Assembly (NCBI GenBank): GCA_038227745.1
Contig: JBBRPS010000221.1
Span: forward strand, 1-13,056
DNA: 13,056 nt
Origin: DASPXY01 sp038227745
Lineage (GTDB): Bacteria > Planctomycetota > Planctomycetia > Gemmatales > Gemmataceae
Direction: 5' to 3'
The position numbers and the translations under genes are program-made. Of the stretch, positions 1-7,900 are shown piece after piece (position 1 is the stretch's first letter; each line of letters starts with the position of its first letter). The notes under the pieces are model-generated. The model was not told where the DNA came from. It was given only the letters and a program-made list of their open reading frames with translations, and made no database searches.

Positions 1-238
1 CCCAGCCGCGCCTGCGCCGGGCCGACCGGGAGCAGGTCATCCCACCCATGCGCCTGGAGGACTTGCTGAGCACCGACCACCAGGCCCGCGTCGTCTGGCA
101 GTTCGTCCAAGGCATCGACCTGACCGGCCTCTATGCCACCCTTCGCGCCGTCGAGGGCCGACCGGGTCGGCCTGCCATCGACCCGCGCATCCTGCTGGCG
201 GTGTGGCGGTACGCCACCCTGGAGGGCGTCGGCTGCGC
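1..238 (+). pseudogene. 5' fragment of an IS5/IS1182-type transposase gene (DUF772 region)
   Basis: The reading frame is open from the left edge of the window (first full codon at 3) and reads PRLRRADREQVIPPM, then LEDLLSTDHQAR, then a DL..LY..LRAVEG.PGRPAIDP segment and LLAVWRYATLEGVG. This is the usual N-terminal DUF772 region of IS5/IS1182-like transposases. The ATG at 48 is internal to that conserved block, so the true start probably lies outside the window or very near the edge. Homology stops at about 233-238, directly after EGVG, where members of the family continue with SAREL. From there the frame runs to a stop at 366-368 only because it is antisense to a PIN toxin remnant and the antitoxin gene. 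The DDE catalytic domain is absent, so the fragment cannot encode an active transposase. The family call is from motif memory; exact IS assignment is uncertain. Confidence 0.75.
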
Positions 239-307
239 CTGGGCCGAGTCCGGTTCCGGCAAGATCCACTTGGCCACCACGCTGCTATTGACGACGGTAT
301 CGCTCAT
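236..307 (-). pseudogene. Truncated PIN-domain (VapC-like) toxin, first ~24 codons
   Basis: Minus-strand translation from the ATG at 307-305 gives MSDTVVNSSVVAKWILPEPD followed by SAQA. This matches the N-terminus of PIN-domain toxins, where the usual form is VVDSSVxxKW. The first catalytic acidic residue, normally D in VDSS, is N here (VVNSS), so it may already be altered. The ATG overlaps the upstream antitoxin stop by 4 bases (ATGA), as in an antitoxin-toxin operon. After about codon 24 the sequence becomes the reverse complement of the transposase fragment, and the frame stays open only to a stop at 131-133 (58 residues in all). A normal PIN toxin has roughly 130-150 residues with further acidic residues of the metal site, so this copy is dead. 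Confidence 0.75.
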
Positions 308-525
308 CGCCTCCGGTCCTCGGCGATGTCCAGAGTGCTGTCGGGAAAATAGCCGCGCTCTCCGATGATGCGTTGTTGCAGCTCATGCACCTCGGCGAGC
401 CAGGCCCGCACATCACCAGCTTCAACAGGCTGAACGCTGAGTCGAACCCGCTGATTTTCCGGCAGCCCGACATCTTGCAGCGGCCTGAACACACCGTTCT
501 GGTAAATCGTCTCAACTTGGGTCAT
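304..525 (-). CDS. Antitoxin of the AF2212/DUF104 family
   Basis: A 73-residue protein. Its N-terminal half, VETIYQNGVFRPLQDVGLPE then QRVRLSVQPV, is the typical DUF104 (AF2212-like) pattern IYxNGVFxPLxxVxLPExxRVxL. The C-terminal half (AWLAEVHELQQRIIGERGYF) is helical and would bind the toxin. Members of this family are antitoxins of PIN-domain RNase toxins and lie directly upstream of them. Here the gene overlaps a PIN toxin start by 4 bases, but that toxin is cut after ~24 codons, leaving an orphan antitoxin. The start ATG at 525 has a very strong ribosome site. The gene lies 72 bases downstream of the TIR-NB-ARC-WD40 gene on the same strand and could receive readthrough from it. Confidence 0.8.
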   Translation of the reverse strand: MTQVETIYQNGVFRPLQDVGLPENQRVRLSVQPVEAGDVRAWLAEVHELQQRIIGERGYFPDSTLDIAEDRRR

Positions 526-532
526 GATCGCG

Positions 533-552
533 TCACCTCCTCTGCGATTCTA
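533..552 (-). promoter_or_regulatory. Strong ribosome binding site and possible -10 box of the DUF104 antitoxin
   Basis: On the minus strand AGGAGGTGA (541-533) lies 7 bases before the ATG at 525 and is a near-perfect anti-16S match. A TAGAAT hexamer at 552-547 could be a -10 box; no convincing -35 box is seen. The ribosome site is clear; the promoter is a guess. Confidence 0.45.
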
Positions 553-596
553 CAGGACGGCGCGGGCCGGGAAAGTTCACGGCGCGAGTAGACCGT

Positions 597-3287
597 CTAC
601 GGTTCGCCTTCGAGCGCGATGAGGTAGACGTGGTTGCCCGCTGAACCCGCCCACTGGCGAGAAGGCGGGTGGGTGCTGATGTGTTCGAGCGGGTGCGGAA
701 ACCGGGCAATCACCTGGCCGGTGGCGGCATCTTCGATCACGGTCTCGAGGCGTTGGACGAGCGCCCGCCAGGGAAACAGTCTTGCGCCTGCGGCGATCGC
801 AATTACGTCGCCTGCGCCTGGTATGATCTCCAGGCACGCAAAGGTTTCCGCGTCCCACACCCGCACCGTCTGGTCATCCGCGCTGGCGATCCGCCGGCCG
901 TCGGGGGAATACGACACGCTATACACAGAGTCCTCATGTCCGTGCAACACGGCCAGTTCCGCGCCGCTGTGCGCGTCCCACACCCGTACCGTGTCGTCCA
1001 ATGACGCGCTCGCGATCCGCTGGCCATCGGGGGAATATGATACGCTCTTCAGCCAATTCTGATGTCCGCGCAAGACGGTCAACTCCGCGCCGCTGTCAGC
1101 GTCCCACACTCGCACGGTCTTGTCTTGCGACCCGCTTGCAATCCGCCGACCATCGGGGGAATACGACACGCTTTCCACATAACCCTCGTGTCCGCGCAAG
1201 ACCGCCAGTTCCGCGCCGCTGCGAGCGTCCCACACTCGCACCGTGTTGTCACCTGACCCGCTGGCGATCCGCCGGCCGTCGGGGGAATATGACACGCTAT
1301 GCGCATAGCTCTCGTGTCCGCGCAAGACCGCCAGTTCCGCGCCGCTCGCAGCATCCCACACCCGAATTGTTTGGTCATAAGACGCGCTGGCGATCTGCTG
1401 GCCGTCGGGGGAATACGACACACTTTCCACATAACCCTCGTGTCCGCGCAAGACTGCCAGTTGGCCAGTTCCCAAGGATGCCGGCGGAGGGCGGAAGGAT
1501 TGCACCCAAAGGAACCCGGGCGAGGCCTGCTTCTTGTCCATGCTCCATCTTTCCAGAAGCGCACTCAACTTGTCCTCCGATCGATCGCAGAGAGGCCCGC
1601 TGTTCGACCAGCTACCTTCCGGTTCGAGGTAATGCGCTGCTGACTGTGGACAATCGTACCACCACCCTGCGTTCCACAAGCACTGGAAGAGCGCCTGCGG
1701 ATAGTCCTGCGCGTGGCGGGCGATGAAGTGAATGTCGTGGCGGATGGCTTCCTCAAGGAGACGGAGCATCTTGCGACGCGCGTCATCGGCTGGCAGCGCG
1801 CTGAGAGCCTCGTGGTAGTCCGCAGTCAAGTCAAAGGTCAGCCCCGCTTCGTTCTTCGCTTCCAGCCAACGCAACTCATGGAGCAGGTCGGCCAACTCTC
1901 CCGCGCGTCCCGCCTCGATCAGGTGCCGGCGCAGGTGGGTGAAGAAGTAGCCATCGTTCGGGCCGTCCTGCCAGCCGTCGGGGCAGCATTTCCGGTACGC
2001 CTCCAGAAGCTGTTCGTGCAGTCGCCGAGGCTCACCAGCCGTCCGGAGCGCGAAGTCGTAGAGCAGGTCGTGCAGAGAAACACGCGACGGCGCGTCCGGT
2101 CCCTGCTGTGCATCCGCATCGAGTTGCACCAGGGCCTTCGACGCCAGCAGGCGGAGCAGATCGCGCGCGCGAACCTCCTTCAGCCCGCCGGTCTGTAACC
2201 ACAGGACGCTGACCGCTCCTTCGGGAACCGTTTCGTCGGGCGGGAAGACGGTGAGTTCGGCGAACCGCTCCCGGTACTCGGGCCGCCCGCCATATTCCGG
2301 CCGGCCGAGGGCATCGATGCCGATCTTGATCGCCTTCCAGACGTCCTTGTGCGGATAGTTGGGCAGGTCGTGGCTGACGAATTCGAGTTCCGCCTCACGC
2401 AGGTCGGCCACGACGTCCGCCCACGGCTTGCGGTCGCGAATCATCGCCCCGCAGATCGACAGGGCCAGCGGCAGGCGACCGCATTGCTCGACGACCTCGG
2501 CGGCCGCGGCGGGCAACTGGTCGGGCTCGACCCCGGCCCACCGCGCCAGGAGCCGCCGCGCTTCGTCATCGGACAAGAGCTGAACCTGGTAAGGCATGCC
2601 GCCGAACGTGGTGACCAGCTGGGCGTCGCGCGTCGTGATCAACATGCGGCACATTGGCCCGAGGACGTCAAACGCCTCGGCGTGCTCCTTGTGCCAGAGG
2701 TCGTCGAGCACCAGCAGCGTTTGCTTCTCCTTGAGCAGTTCGCGGAGCCGCTTTTGGCCGGTGAAGGGGGACTCGAAATCGCCTGCATCGCCCAGGGCCC
2801 GGGCCAGGTCGCGCTGCAGCTCGACCAGCCGCGGCTCCTGGCCGAGCGGCACCCAGTAAACGCCGCCGGGGAAGAGAAACCGGACGCGCGTATTGCGGGC
2901 CAGCGCCGCCGCCAGCACGCTCTTGCCGATGCCGCCCATGCCCTGCACGCCCACACGGGAGGCCACCCCGGTGATGACAATCCGCTGTTCGAGAGCGGCC
3001 GTCACCGCGTCCCGCAAGCGGCGCAACGCTTCGGGGCGCTCCAGGAAGTGCGGCGGCAACGAGGGCACGGCATGCAAGGCGCCGAGCGGGGGCGGGGCAG
3101 CTTGCAGTTGCTCGACGAGCTTCGCCAACTCCCGCTCGTAATCGGCGTCCCGCTGCATGAGCCGGGCATCGTAGAGACCGACCCGCTCGGGAAGCTGCGT
3201 CACGTCACCAAGGCGGACGACCGGGTGTACCGGCTTGTCGAGATCGAGGGCGCAGGTCCATTCGTCGCGCACGTACGCCGAGTCCAT
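597..3287 (-). CDS. NB-ARC/WD40 NLR-like protein, main frame of a frameshifted TIR-NB-ARC-WD40 gene
   Basis: An 896-residue frame in STAND/NLR architecture. Residues 1-45 are the second half of a TIR domain, including SAYVRDEW, which holds the candidate catalytic Glu. The NB-ARC ATPase follows: P-loop GMGGIGKS (116-123), Walker B LLVLDDLW (191-198), MLITTRD (215-221), GRLPLAL (270-276), and an MHD-like LHD (405-407) in the winged helix. Next comes an APAF1-type helical region (about 420-520, HLRRHLIEAGRAGELADLL), then five highly similar WD40 repeats and a degenerate closing blade. By family knowledge the propeller senses a ligand, the NB-ARC oligomerises and the TIR domain cleaves NAD+ or signals, often in antiphage defence. 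The ATG at 3287 lies inside the TIR fold and is unlikely to be the native start: the real start is probably ATG 3477 in another frame, with the frames joined near 3321. The protein is either inactive (pseudogene) or made without a working TIR domain. Confidence 0.85.
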   Translation of the reverse strand: MDSAYVRDEWTCALDLDKPVHPVVRLGDVTQLPERVGLYDARLMQRDADYERELAKLVEQLQAAPPPLGALHAVPSLPPHFLERPEALRRLRDAVTAALEQRIVITGVASRVGVQGMGGIGKSVLAAALARNTRVRFLFPGGVYWVPLGQEPRLVELQRDLARALGDAGDFESPFTGQKRLRELLKEKQTLLVLDDLWHKEHAEAFDVLGPMCRMLITTRDAQLVTTFGGMPYQVQLLSDDEARRLLARWAGVEPDQLPAAAAEVVEQCGRLPLALSICGAMIRDRKPWADVVADLREAELEFVSHDLPNYPHKDVWKAIKIGIDALGRPEYGGRPEYRERFAELTVFPPDETVPEGAVSVLWLQTGGLKEVRARDLLRLLASKALVQLDADAQQGPDAPSRVSLHDLLYDFALRTAGEPRRLHEQLLEAYRKCCPDGWQDGPNDGYFFTHLRRHLIEAGRAGELADLLHELRWLEAKNEAGLTFDLTADYHEALSALPADDARRKMLRLLEEAIRHDIHFIARHAQDYPQALFQCLWNAGWWYDCPQSAAHYLEPEGSWSNSGPLCDRSEDKLSALLERWSMDKKQASPGFLWVQSFRPPPASLGTGQLAVLRGHEGYVESVSYSPDGQQIASASYDQTIRVWDAASGAELAVLRGHESYAHSVSYSPDGRRIASGSGDNTVRVWDARSGAELAVLRGHEGYVESVSYSPDGRRIASGSQDKTVRVWDADSGAELTVLRGHQNWLKSVSYSPDGQRIASASLDDTVRVWDAHSGAELAVLHGHEDSVYSVSYSPDGRRIASADDQTVRVWDAETFACLEIIPGAGDVIAIAAGARLFPWRALVQRLETVIEDAATGQVIARFPHPLEHISTHPPSRQWAGSAGNHVYLIALEGEP
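834..1460 (-). repeat. Five tandem WD40 repeats of 126 bp within the NLR-like gene
   Basis: The minus strand codes for five units of 42 residues with the pattern LAVLRGHEx..SVSYSPDGxx, IASxSxDxTVRVWDAxSGAE. The units begin at 1460, 1334, 1208, 1082 and 956. The plus-strand marker tcgggggaat recurs at 901, 1027, 1153, 1279 and 1405, exactly 126 apart. The last unit is one residue shorter (RIASADDQTV). The units are much more alike in DNA than ordinary WD40 blades, which points to recent amplification or gene conversion. They are internal to the coding sequence and are not a CRISPR or intergenic repeat. Confidence 0.9.
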
Positions 3288-3477
3288 GGCCCGGGGACCA
3301 ACGACGAGGACCAGCCGGTCGCGCGCGGCGAATCTCGTCGGTGAACGTCAGCCCGCGATTCGGCATCGAGACGCGGTCGAACCATACGTCGAAGCCCTGT
3401 GCGCCGAGGGCCTGGTACAACCGCCGCACGAACGGCTCGTCATCGCTCCGAGCGTAGGAAAGGAAGACGCTGGGCAT
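3205..3477 (-). pseudogene. N-terminal half of the TIR domain, separated by a frameshift
   Basis: From the ATG at 3477 the frame reads MPSVFLSYARSDDEPFVRRL, then YQALGAQGFDVWFDRVSMPN and RGLTFTDEIRRA. This is the start of a TIR domain (betaA FLSYA, betaB FDVWFD). TIR similarity stops at Ala52 (3322); beyond that the frame is Arg/Pro-rich nonsense to a stop at 3205. The continuation DRLVLVVGPRAMDSAYVRDE is in the frame of the downstream NB-ARC-WD40 protein, starting at 3320. The site is a GC-repeat tract (3317-3330). Spacing in the family suggests that about 11 bases were lost, since residues are missing between EIRRA and DRL. ATG 3477 is preferred over ATG 3501 because MPSVFLSY is the usual start of such proteins and AGGA lies 11 bases upstream. 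The start is 48 bases downstream of the Rpn-tail remnant. Confidence 0.75.
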
Positions 3478-3525
3478 GGGTGTGTTCCTGCTGCTCCGCA
3501 CTCGCGGGCCGCCCGTCCGGCCTAC

Positions 3526-3639
3526 TCACGGCGCCCAATCGAGGCCTGGCGGGCCGAACCTCACTCTCAGCAAGGCCTCCATCCCTTCAAACAGGCCCTC
3601 CTGGCGCCCGATCCCTTCTGGGGTGGTCATGAATGCCAT
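3526..3639 (-). pseudogene. Tandem remnant of the Rpn-family gene tail (37 codons)
   Basis: The minus strand from ATG 3639 reads MAFMTTPEGIGRQEGLFEGM followed by EALLRVRFGP and a stop at 3526. It matches MAFITTPERIGRQEGLLQGI then EMCLKIKFGA in the intact neighbour (coding strand 3900-3810). The DNA match is strong over roughly 3580-3640 against 3840-3900. The remnant starts 48 bases after the stop of the intact gene and ends 48 bases before the TIR start. The frame is open upstream of the ATG, but without homology. This is best read as the leftover of a duplicated or recombined second Rpn-like gene, and no function is likely. Confidence 0.7.
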
Positions 3640-3686
3640 CGGGTTCCCCTTTCCGCTCTCGCGGCCTGAGCCTGCCGGTCTGGAGC

Positions 3687-4601
3687 TTATTCCGCCCAGG
3701 CCCTGCGCAACTCCTCCGGCGTAGACGCCGTCTCGATCGCGCGGAGAACGGCCTCAAGCTTCTTATGGTCCCGTAGTTCCCGGAGTTCCGGCATGAGCGC
3801 GACCCCCTCCGCGCCAAACTTGATCTTCAGACACATCTCAATCCCCTGTAACAGGCCCTCCTGGCGCCCGATCCGCTCCGGGGTGGTTATGAATGCCATC
3901 TGCTTCTCCTCCTCATATTGACGTACCTCTTGCCAGAACAAGGTGTCGAGTACCGGGGGCAGGTCCATGATCCAGTCGATGAACCGGAACAGCTGGCGGA
4001 CGTCCTCCGCGCTGAGCCCCCGACCGTACAGGCCCTTGACCAGTCGCACCTTCCACCCCTCCCGGGCCGCCGGATCCTGCCGCGTCTGGACGGTCTTCAA
4101 GTGGGCCAGCACCAGCAGGGCGAACGGGTTCGGGTCGGCCTCCAGCGTCTGCTCGTGCCCCGCATAATCCAGGAGTTTGAACACCCGGAACTGGATGCCG
4201 GCCCTGCAGCCCCAGCGGCCGTGCTCGAAGTGGTCGGGCCGCCAGTCGGGGTTATCGTCCCCAAGGATCGCCAGGCTGACCACATCCCGATCATACCGAT
4301 CGAACAGGCGGTAGTTGTAGACGTACATGCGCCTGGCGAAGTCGCCCTCGCGCCAGGTCTGCACCTCGATGTGGATCAGCAGCCACTGCTCTTCCCCACT
4401 CTTGAGCCAGACCTTGACCAGCTTGTCCACGTAACGCCGGCCGTGCTCGGCCTCCCGCGCGACCTGTTGCAGCTCCTTGTCGAGCGGCTCGTAACCGCGG
4501 CCCCAGTCGATCTCCGCGTGGGCCTGCGGCAGGAAAAAGGCCAGGCACAGCGGCAGGTAGTAATCCAGGGCCTCCTTCCACGGCGTGTCGTAGTCGGTCA
4601 C
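3687..4601 (-). CDS. Rpn/YhgA-like PD-(D/E)XK nuclease-family protein
   Basis: A protein of about 304 residues from the chosen start. The N-terminal region TDYDTPWKEALDYYLPLCL, the EIDW motif, YVDKLVKVWL and LLIHIEVQTW follow the Rpn (recombination-promoting nuclease / YhgA-like, PD-(D/E)XK) plan. The candidate metal-site residues are the Asp in EIDW or in YVDK and the Glu in HIEVQ, with Gln in place of the usual Lys. The C-terminal part (FITTPERIGRQEGLLQGIEM and on) is the helical tail common to such proteins in cyanobacteria and planctomycetes. The frame extends to a TTG at 4631 and an ATG at 4619. I prefer GTG 4601 because GGAGG lies 5 bases before it and homologues usually begin MTDYDxPWK. 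Rpn proteins are DNA endonucleases linked to RecA-independent recombination, and they are often multicopy. A tail remnant lies just downstream. Confidence 0.8.
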   Translation of the reverse strand: MTDYDTPWKEALDYYLPLCLAFFLPQAHAEIDWGRGYEPLDKELQQVAREAEHGRRYVDKLVKVWLKSGEEQWLLIHIEVQTWREGDFARRMYVYNYRLFDRYDRDVVSLAILGDDNPDWRPDHFEHGRWGCRAGIQFRVFKLLDYAGHEQTLEADPNPFALLVLAHLKTVQTRQDPAAREGWKVRLVKGLYGRGLSAEDVRQLFRFIDWIMDLPPVLDTLFWQEVRQYEEEKQMAFITTPERIGRQEGLLQGIEMCLKIKFGAEGVALMPELRELRDHKKLEAVLRAIETASTPEELRRAWAE

Positions 4602-4972
4602 GAGTCCCTCCCTGGCCATTCTCGGCTGCAAGCGTCTCGGGCGTCCAGGAACCGGCGTCGAGCCCGATTATACCCGCTTCGGCGCCCGGCAGCACCTGGA
4701 TTGGAAGCGGGGCGGACGCCGCGGAGAAAGGCACCTCGTTTAGCTGCGGTTCGGAGAACCGCGCTCGCCGAACGCGGTTCTCCGAACCGCGGCTAAACGA
4801 AGGGAGACCTTGTCCGGGCTGGACTCCGTAAGCAATTCCTGCTCGGCACGCATCCCGCCGCTCTACTCCCCGAGCGCATTCTCGGACAAGCCGCGCATGA
4901 CCGCCGTCCTCCTGATACACTATCCCCACCGGCCGGCATCAGGCCGCTGCAACCCCGACCGCGAGGACGACC
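4602..4972. other. Divergent intergenic region, no gene seen
   Basis: This 371-base stretch separates the minus-strand Rpn-like gene from the plus-strand haem-binding protein. The frames that cross it are shadows of the neighbours. The only clear structure is the large inverted repeat at 4736-4800. A TACACT hexamer at 4916-4921 might be a -10 box for the plus-strand gene, but no matching -35 box is visible. Confidence 0.6.
4736..4800. repeat. 28-bp near-perfect inverted repeat (REP/MITE-like)
   Basis: The left arm 4736-4763 (starting tcgtttagc) and the right arm 4773-4800 (ending gctaaacga) are reverse complements with one mismatch (4744 t against g at 4792, a G-U pair in RNA). They flank a 9-base loop at 4764-4772. 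Each arm also contains its own small hairpin, cggttc-gga-gaaccg, so the element could fold either as one long stem or as two short ones. It lies upstream of both flanking genes, so it is not a simple terminator for either. A repetitive extragenic palindrome or a small non-autonomous element is the likely explanation. Confidence 0.85.
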
Positions 4973-7900
4973 ATGCGTGCCCTGACCCTCTCCCTGGCGG
5001 CGCTCGCCGCGGCCACCCTGCCCCCGCGCCCCGCCCTCCCCCAGCCGCCGGCGAAGCAGGCGCATGTCAATGAGGGCGTGCTGCCGGCCGGCGCCGACGG
5101 CAAGCCGCTCAACCTCGACTTCGAGACCGGCGACCTCCGCCACTGGCGCGCCGAGGGCGACGCCTTCACGGGCCAGCCGATCAAGGGCGACACCGTCCGC
5201 CAGCGCCGCGGCGACATGAAGAGCGGGCATGCCGGCCGTTACTGGATTGGCACCTACGAGGTCAAGGGCGACCCCCCACAGGGCACGCTCACCTCGGCGC
5301 CGTTCAAAGTGACGCACTCCTACGCCAGCTTCCTCGTCGGCGGCGGCCCCCATCCGACCACCTGCGCCGAGTTGGTCCGCCGCGACACGCAGAAGGTCTT
5401 CTTCCGCGCCTCCGGCGAGGAGAGCGAGAACATGCGCCGCGTCGTCGTGGACCTGCGGCCGCACCTCGGCAAGGAGATGTTCCTTCGGCTGGTCGATAAG
5501 CACAGCGGCCACTGGGGGCACCTCAACTTCGACGACTTCAAGTTCCACACCGCGAAGCCGTCGTTCCCGCAGCGGCCGGCCGTCGCCGCGGCCGACGTCT
5601 ACCCCTACGCCGGCCTGACGCCCGAGGAGGCGGCCAAGGTGATGAGGCTGCCCGAGGGCTTCACCGTCACCCTCTGCGCCGGCGAGCCGGACGTGCGCCA
5701 GCCGATCGCCATGTCCCTGGACGACCGCGGCCGCCTCTGGGTCGCCGAGGCCTACTCCTATCCGAAACGTCGTAAGGACAGCGAGGCGAAGGACCGCATC
5801 CTGATCTTCGAGGACACCACCGGCAGCGGCAAGTTCGACAAGCGCACGGTCTTCTACGAGGGGCTGAACCTGATCAGCGGCCTGGAGGTCGGCTTCGGCG
5901 GCGCCTGGGTCGGCGCGGCACCGTACCTGCTGTTTATCCCGGAGCGCGACGGCAAGGCGGCCGGCAAGCCGCAGGTGGTGCTCGATGGCTGGGGCTACCA
6001 CGACACGCACGAGACGCTGAACACGTTCATCTGGGGACCGGACGGCTGGCTGTACGGCTGCCACGGCGTCTTCACGCACTCGCGCGTCGGCAGGCCGGGG
6101 GCGGCGGACAGCGAGCGCGTGCCGCTCAACGCGGGCGTCTGGCGCTACCACCCGCAAAAGAAGCAGTTCGAGGTGTTCGCGGAGGGGACAAGTAATCCTT
6201 GGGGCGTGGACTTCAACGACCAGGGCCACGCCTTCGGCACGGCGTGCGTGGTGCCGCACCTGTTCCACGTCATCCAGGGGGCGCGCTACACGCGCCAGGC
6301 CGGCCAGCACTTCAACCCGCACACCTACCAGGACATCACGACCATCGCCGACCACCTGCACTGGGGCGGCGCCAACCCCTGGGCCGGCAACAACCGCTCG
6401 GACAGCCTCGGCGGCGGCCATGCCCATTGCGGGGCCATGATTTACCTCGGCGGCGCCTGGCCGGAGAAGTACCGCGACCAGATCTTCATGAACAACGTCC
6501 ACGGCCAGCGCGTGAACATGGACCTGCTGCGGCCGAAGGGCTCGGGCTACGTCGGCAGCCACGGCCCCGACTTCCTGCTGACGCAGGACCGCTGGTCGCA
6601 GATGCTCAACCTCCGCTATGGTCCCGACGGCCAGGTCTACGCCATCGACTGGTACGACCGCCAGGCGTGCCACACGAACAACCCCAACGACCACGACCGC
6701 AGCAACGGCCGCATCTTCAAGATCTCTTACAAGGCGCCGAAGCACGTCGCGGTCGATCTCCGCAAGCTGAGCGACGGCGAACTGGTGAAGCTGCAGCTGC
6801 ACCGCAACGACTGGTACGTGCGCCACGCCCGCCGCATCCTCCAGGAGCGTGGCCCGAACCCGACTGTCCATCAGGCGCTGGCGAAGTTCGCGTTCGACCA
6901 CCACGACGAGACGCGGCGGCTGCGCGGCCTGTGGGCACTGCACGTCACCGGCGGCCTGACCGAGGAACTGGCCGCGAAGGGGCTGGAGAACGACCGGCCG
7001 GCGGTGCGGGCGTGGACGGTGCAGCTCGTGACCGAGGACGCGAAGCCGTCGGCGGCGGCGCGGAAGCGGTTCGCGGAGATGGCGCGCACGGACGCCTCGC
7101 CGGTAGTGCGCCTGTATCTGGCGTCGGCCCTGCAGCGGCTGCCACTGGAGCAGCGCTGGGACATGCTCGAAGGGTTGACCGCCCACGCCGAGGACGCGGC
7201 CGACCATAACCTGCCGCTGATGTACTGGTACGCCCTGGAGCCGCTGGTTGCGAAGGAATCCGGGCGGGCGCTGGAGCTGGCGAGCCGGGTGAAGGTGCCG
7301 CAATTGCTGCCGTTCGTCGCGCGCCGCATCGCATCGCTGGACAGCCCGGCGGCGCTCGACGCCCTGGTCCGTGCCGCCGCTTTGTCCGCCGACGCGAAGG
7401 CGCAGCTCGCCCTGCTGAACGGCGTGACGGCGGCGCTGAAGGGGCGGCGGCAGGTCGCCATGCCGAAGGCGTGGCCGGACGCCTTCCGCAAGCTGGCGGC
7501 CGGCGCCAACGCCGAGGTGCGCGCGCTGGCGAGCGGGCTGGCGGTGACGTTCGGCGACGCGCAGGCCTTCGCCGCCATGCGCAAGCTGCTCACCGACCGC
7601 GGCACCGACCTGGGCGCACGGCAGGCGGCGCTGGCGTCGCTGCTGGGGGCGCGCGACCGCGACCTGGCGCCGACGCTGCAGGCGCTGCTGAACGATCCGG
7701 CGCTGCGCCGGGAGGCGCTGCGCGGGCTGGCGGCGTACGACGACCCGAAGACACCGCAGGTCATCCTCGACGCCTACGCGGCCTTCGACCTCGCGGAGAA
7801 GCGCGACGCCCTGAACACGCTGGCGGCGCGCCCCGCCTCGGCGCAGGCCCTGCTCAAGGCCATCGGCGCGAAGCGGGTGGCGGCCGCGGACGTGTCCGGC

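Noticed and set aside
230..300. P-loop-like GSGKIHLATTLL in the plus-strand frame after the transposase fragment, resembling an IstB ATPase
   Set aside because: The same bases on the minus strand code for a convincing PIN toxin start with ATGA overlap to its antitoxin, so the plus-strand match is chance.
834..1460. Possible CRISPR-like or satellite repeat array
   Set aside because: Units are contiguous 126-base coding repeats without spacers, and they translate to WD40 blades.
1001..1726. Repetitive Arg-rich plus-strand frame of 241 residues opposite the WD40 region
   Set aside because: The repeats are the antisense of the WD40 units; the WD40 reading explains the period and conservation.
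2349..3344. 331-residue plus-strand frame opposite the NB-ARC region
   Set aside because: The minus strand carries P-loop, Walker B and MHD-like motifs; the plus frame has none.
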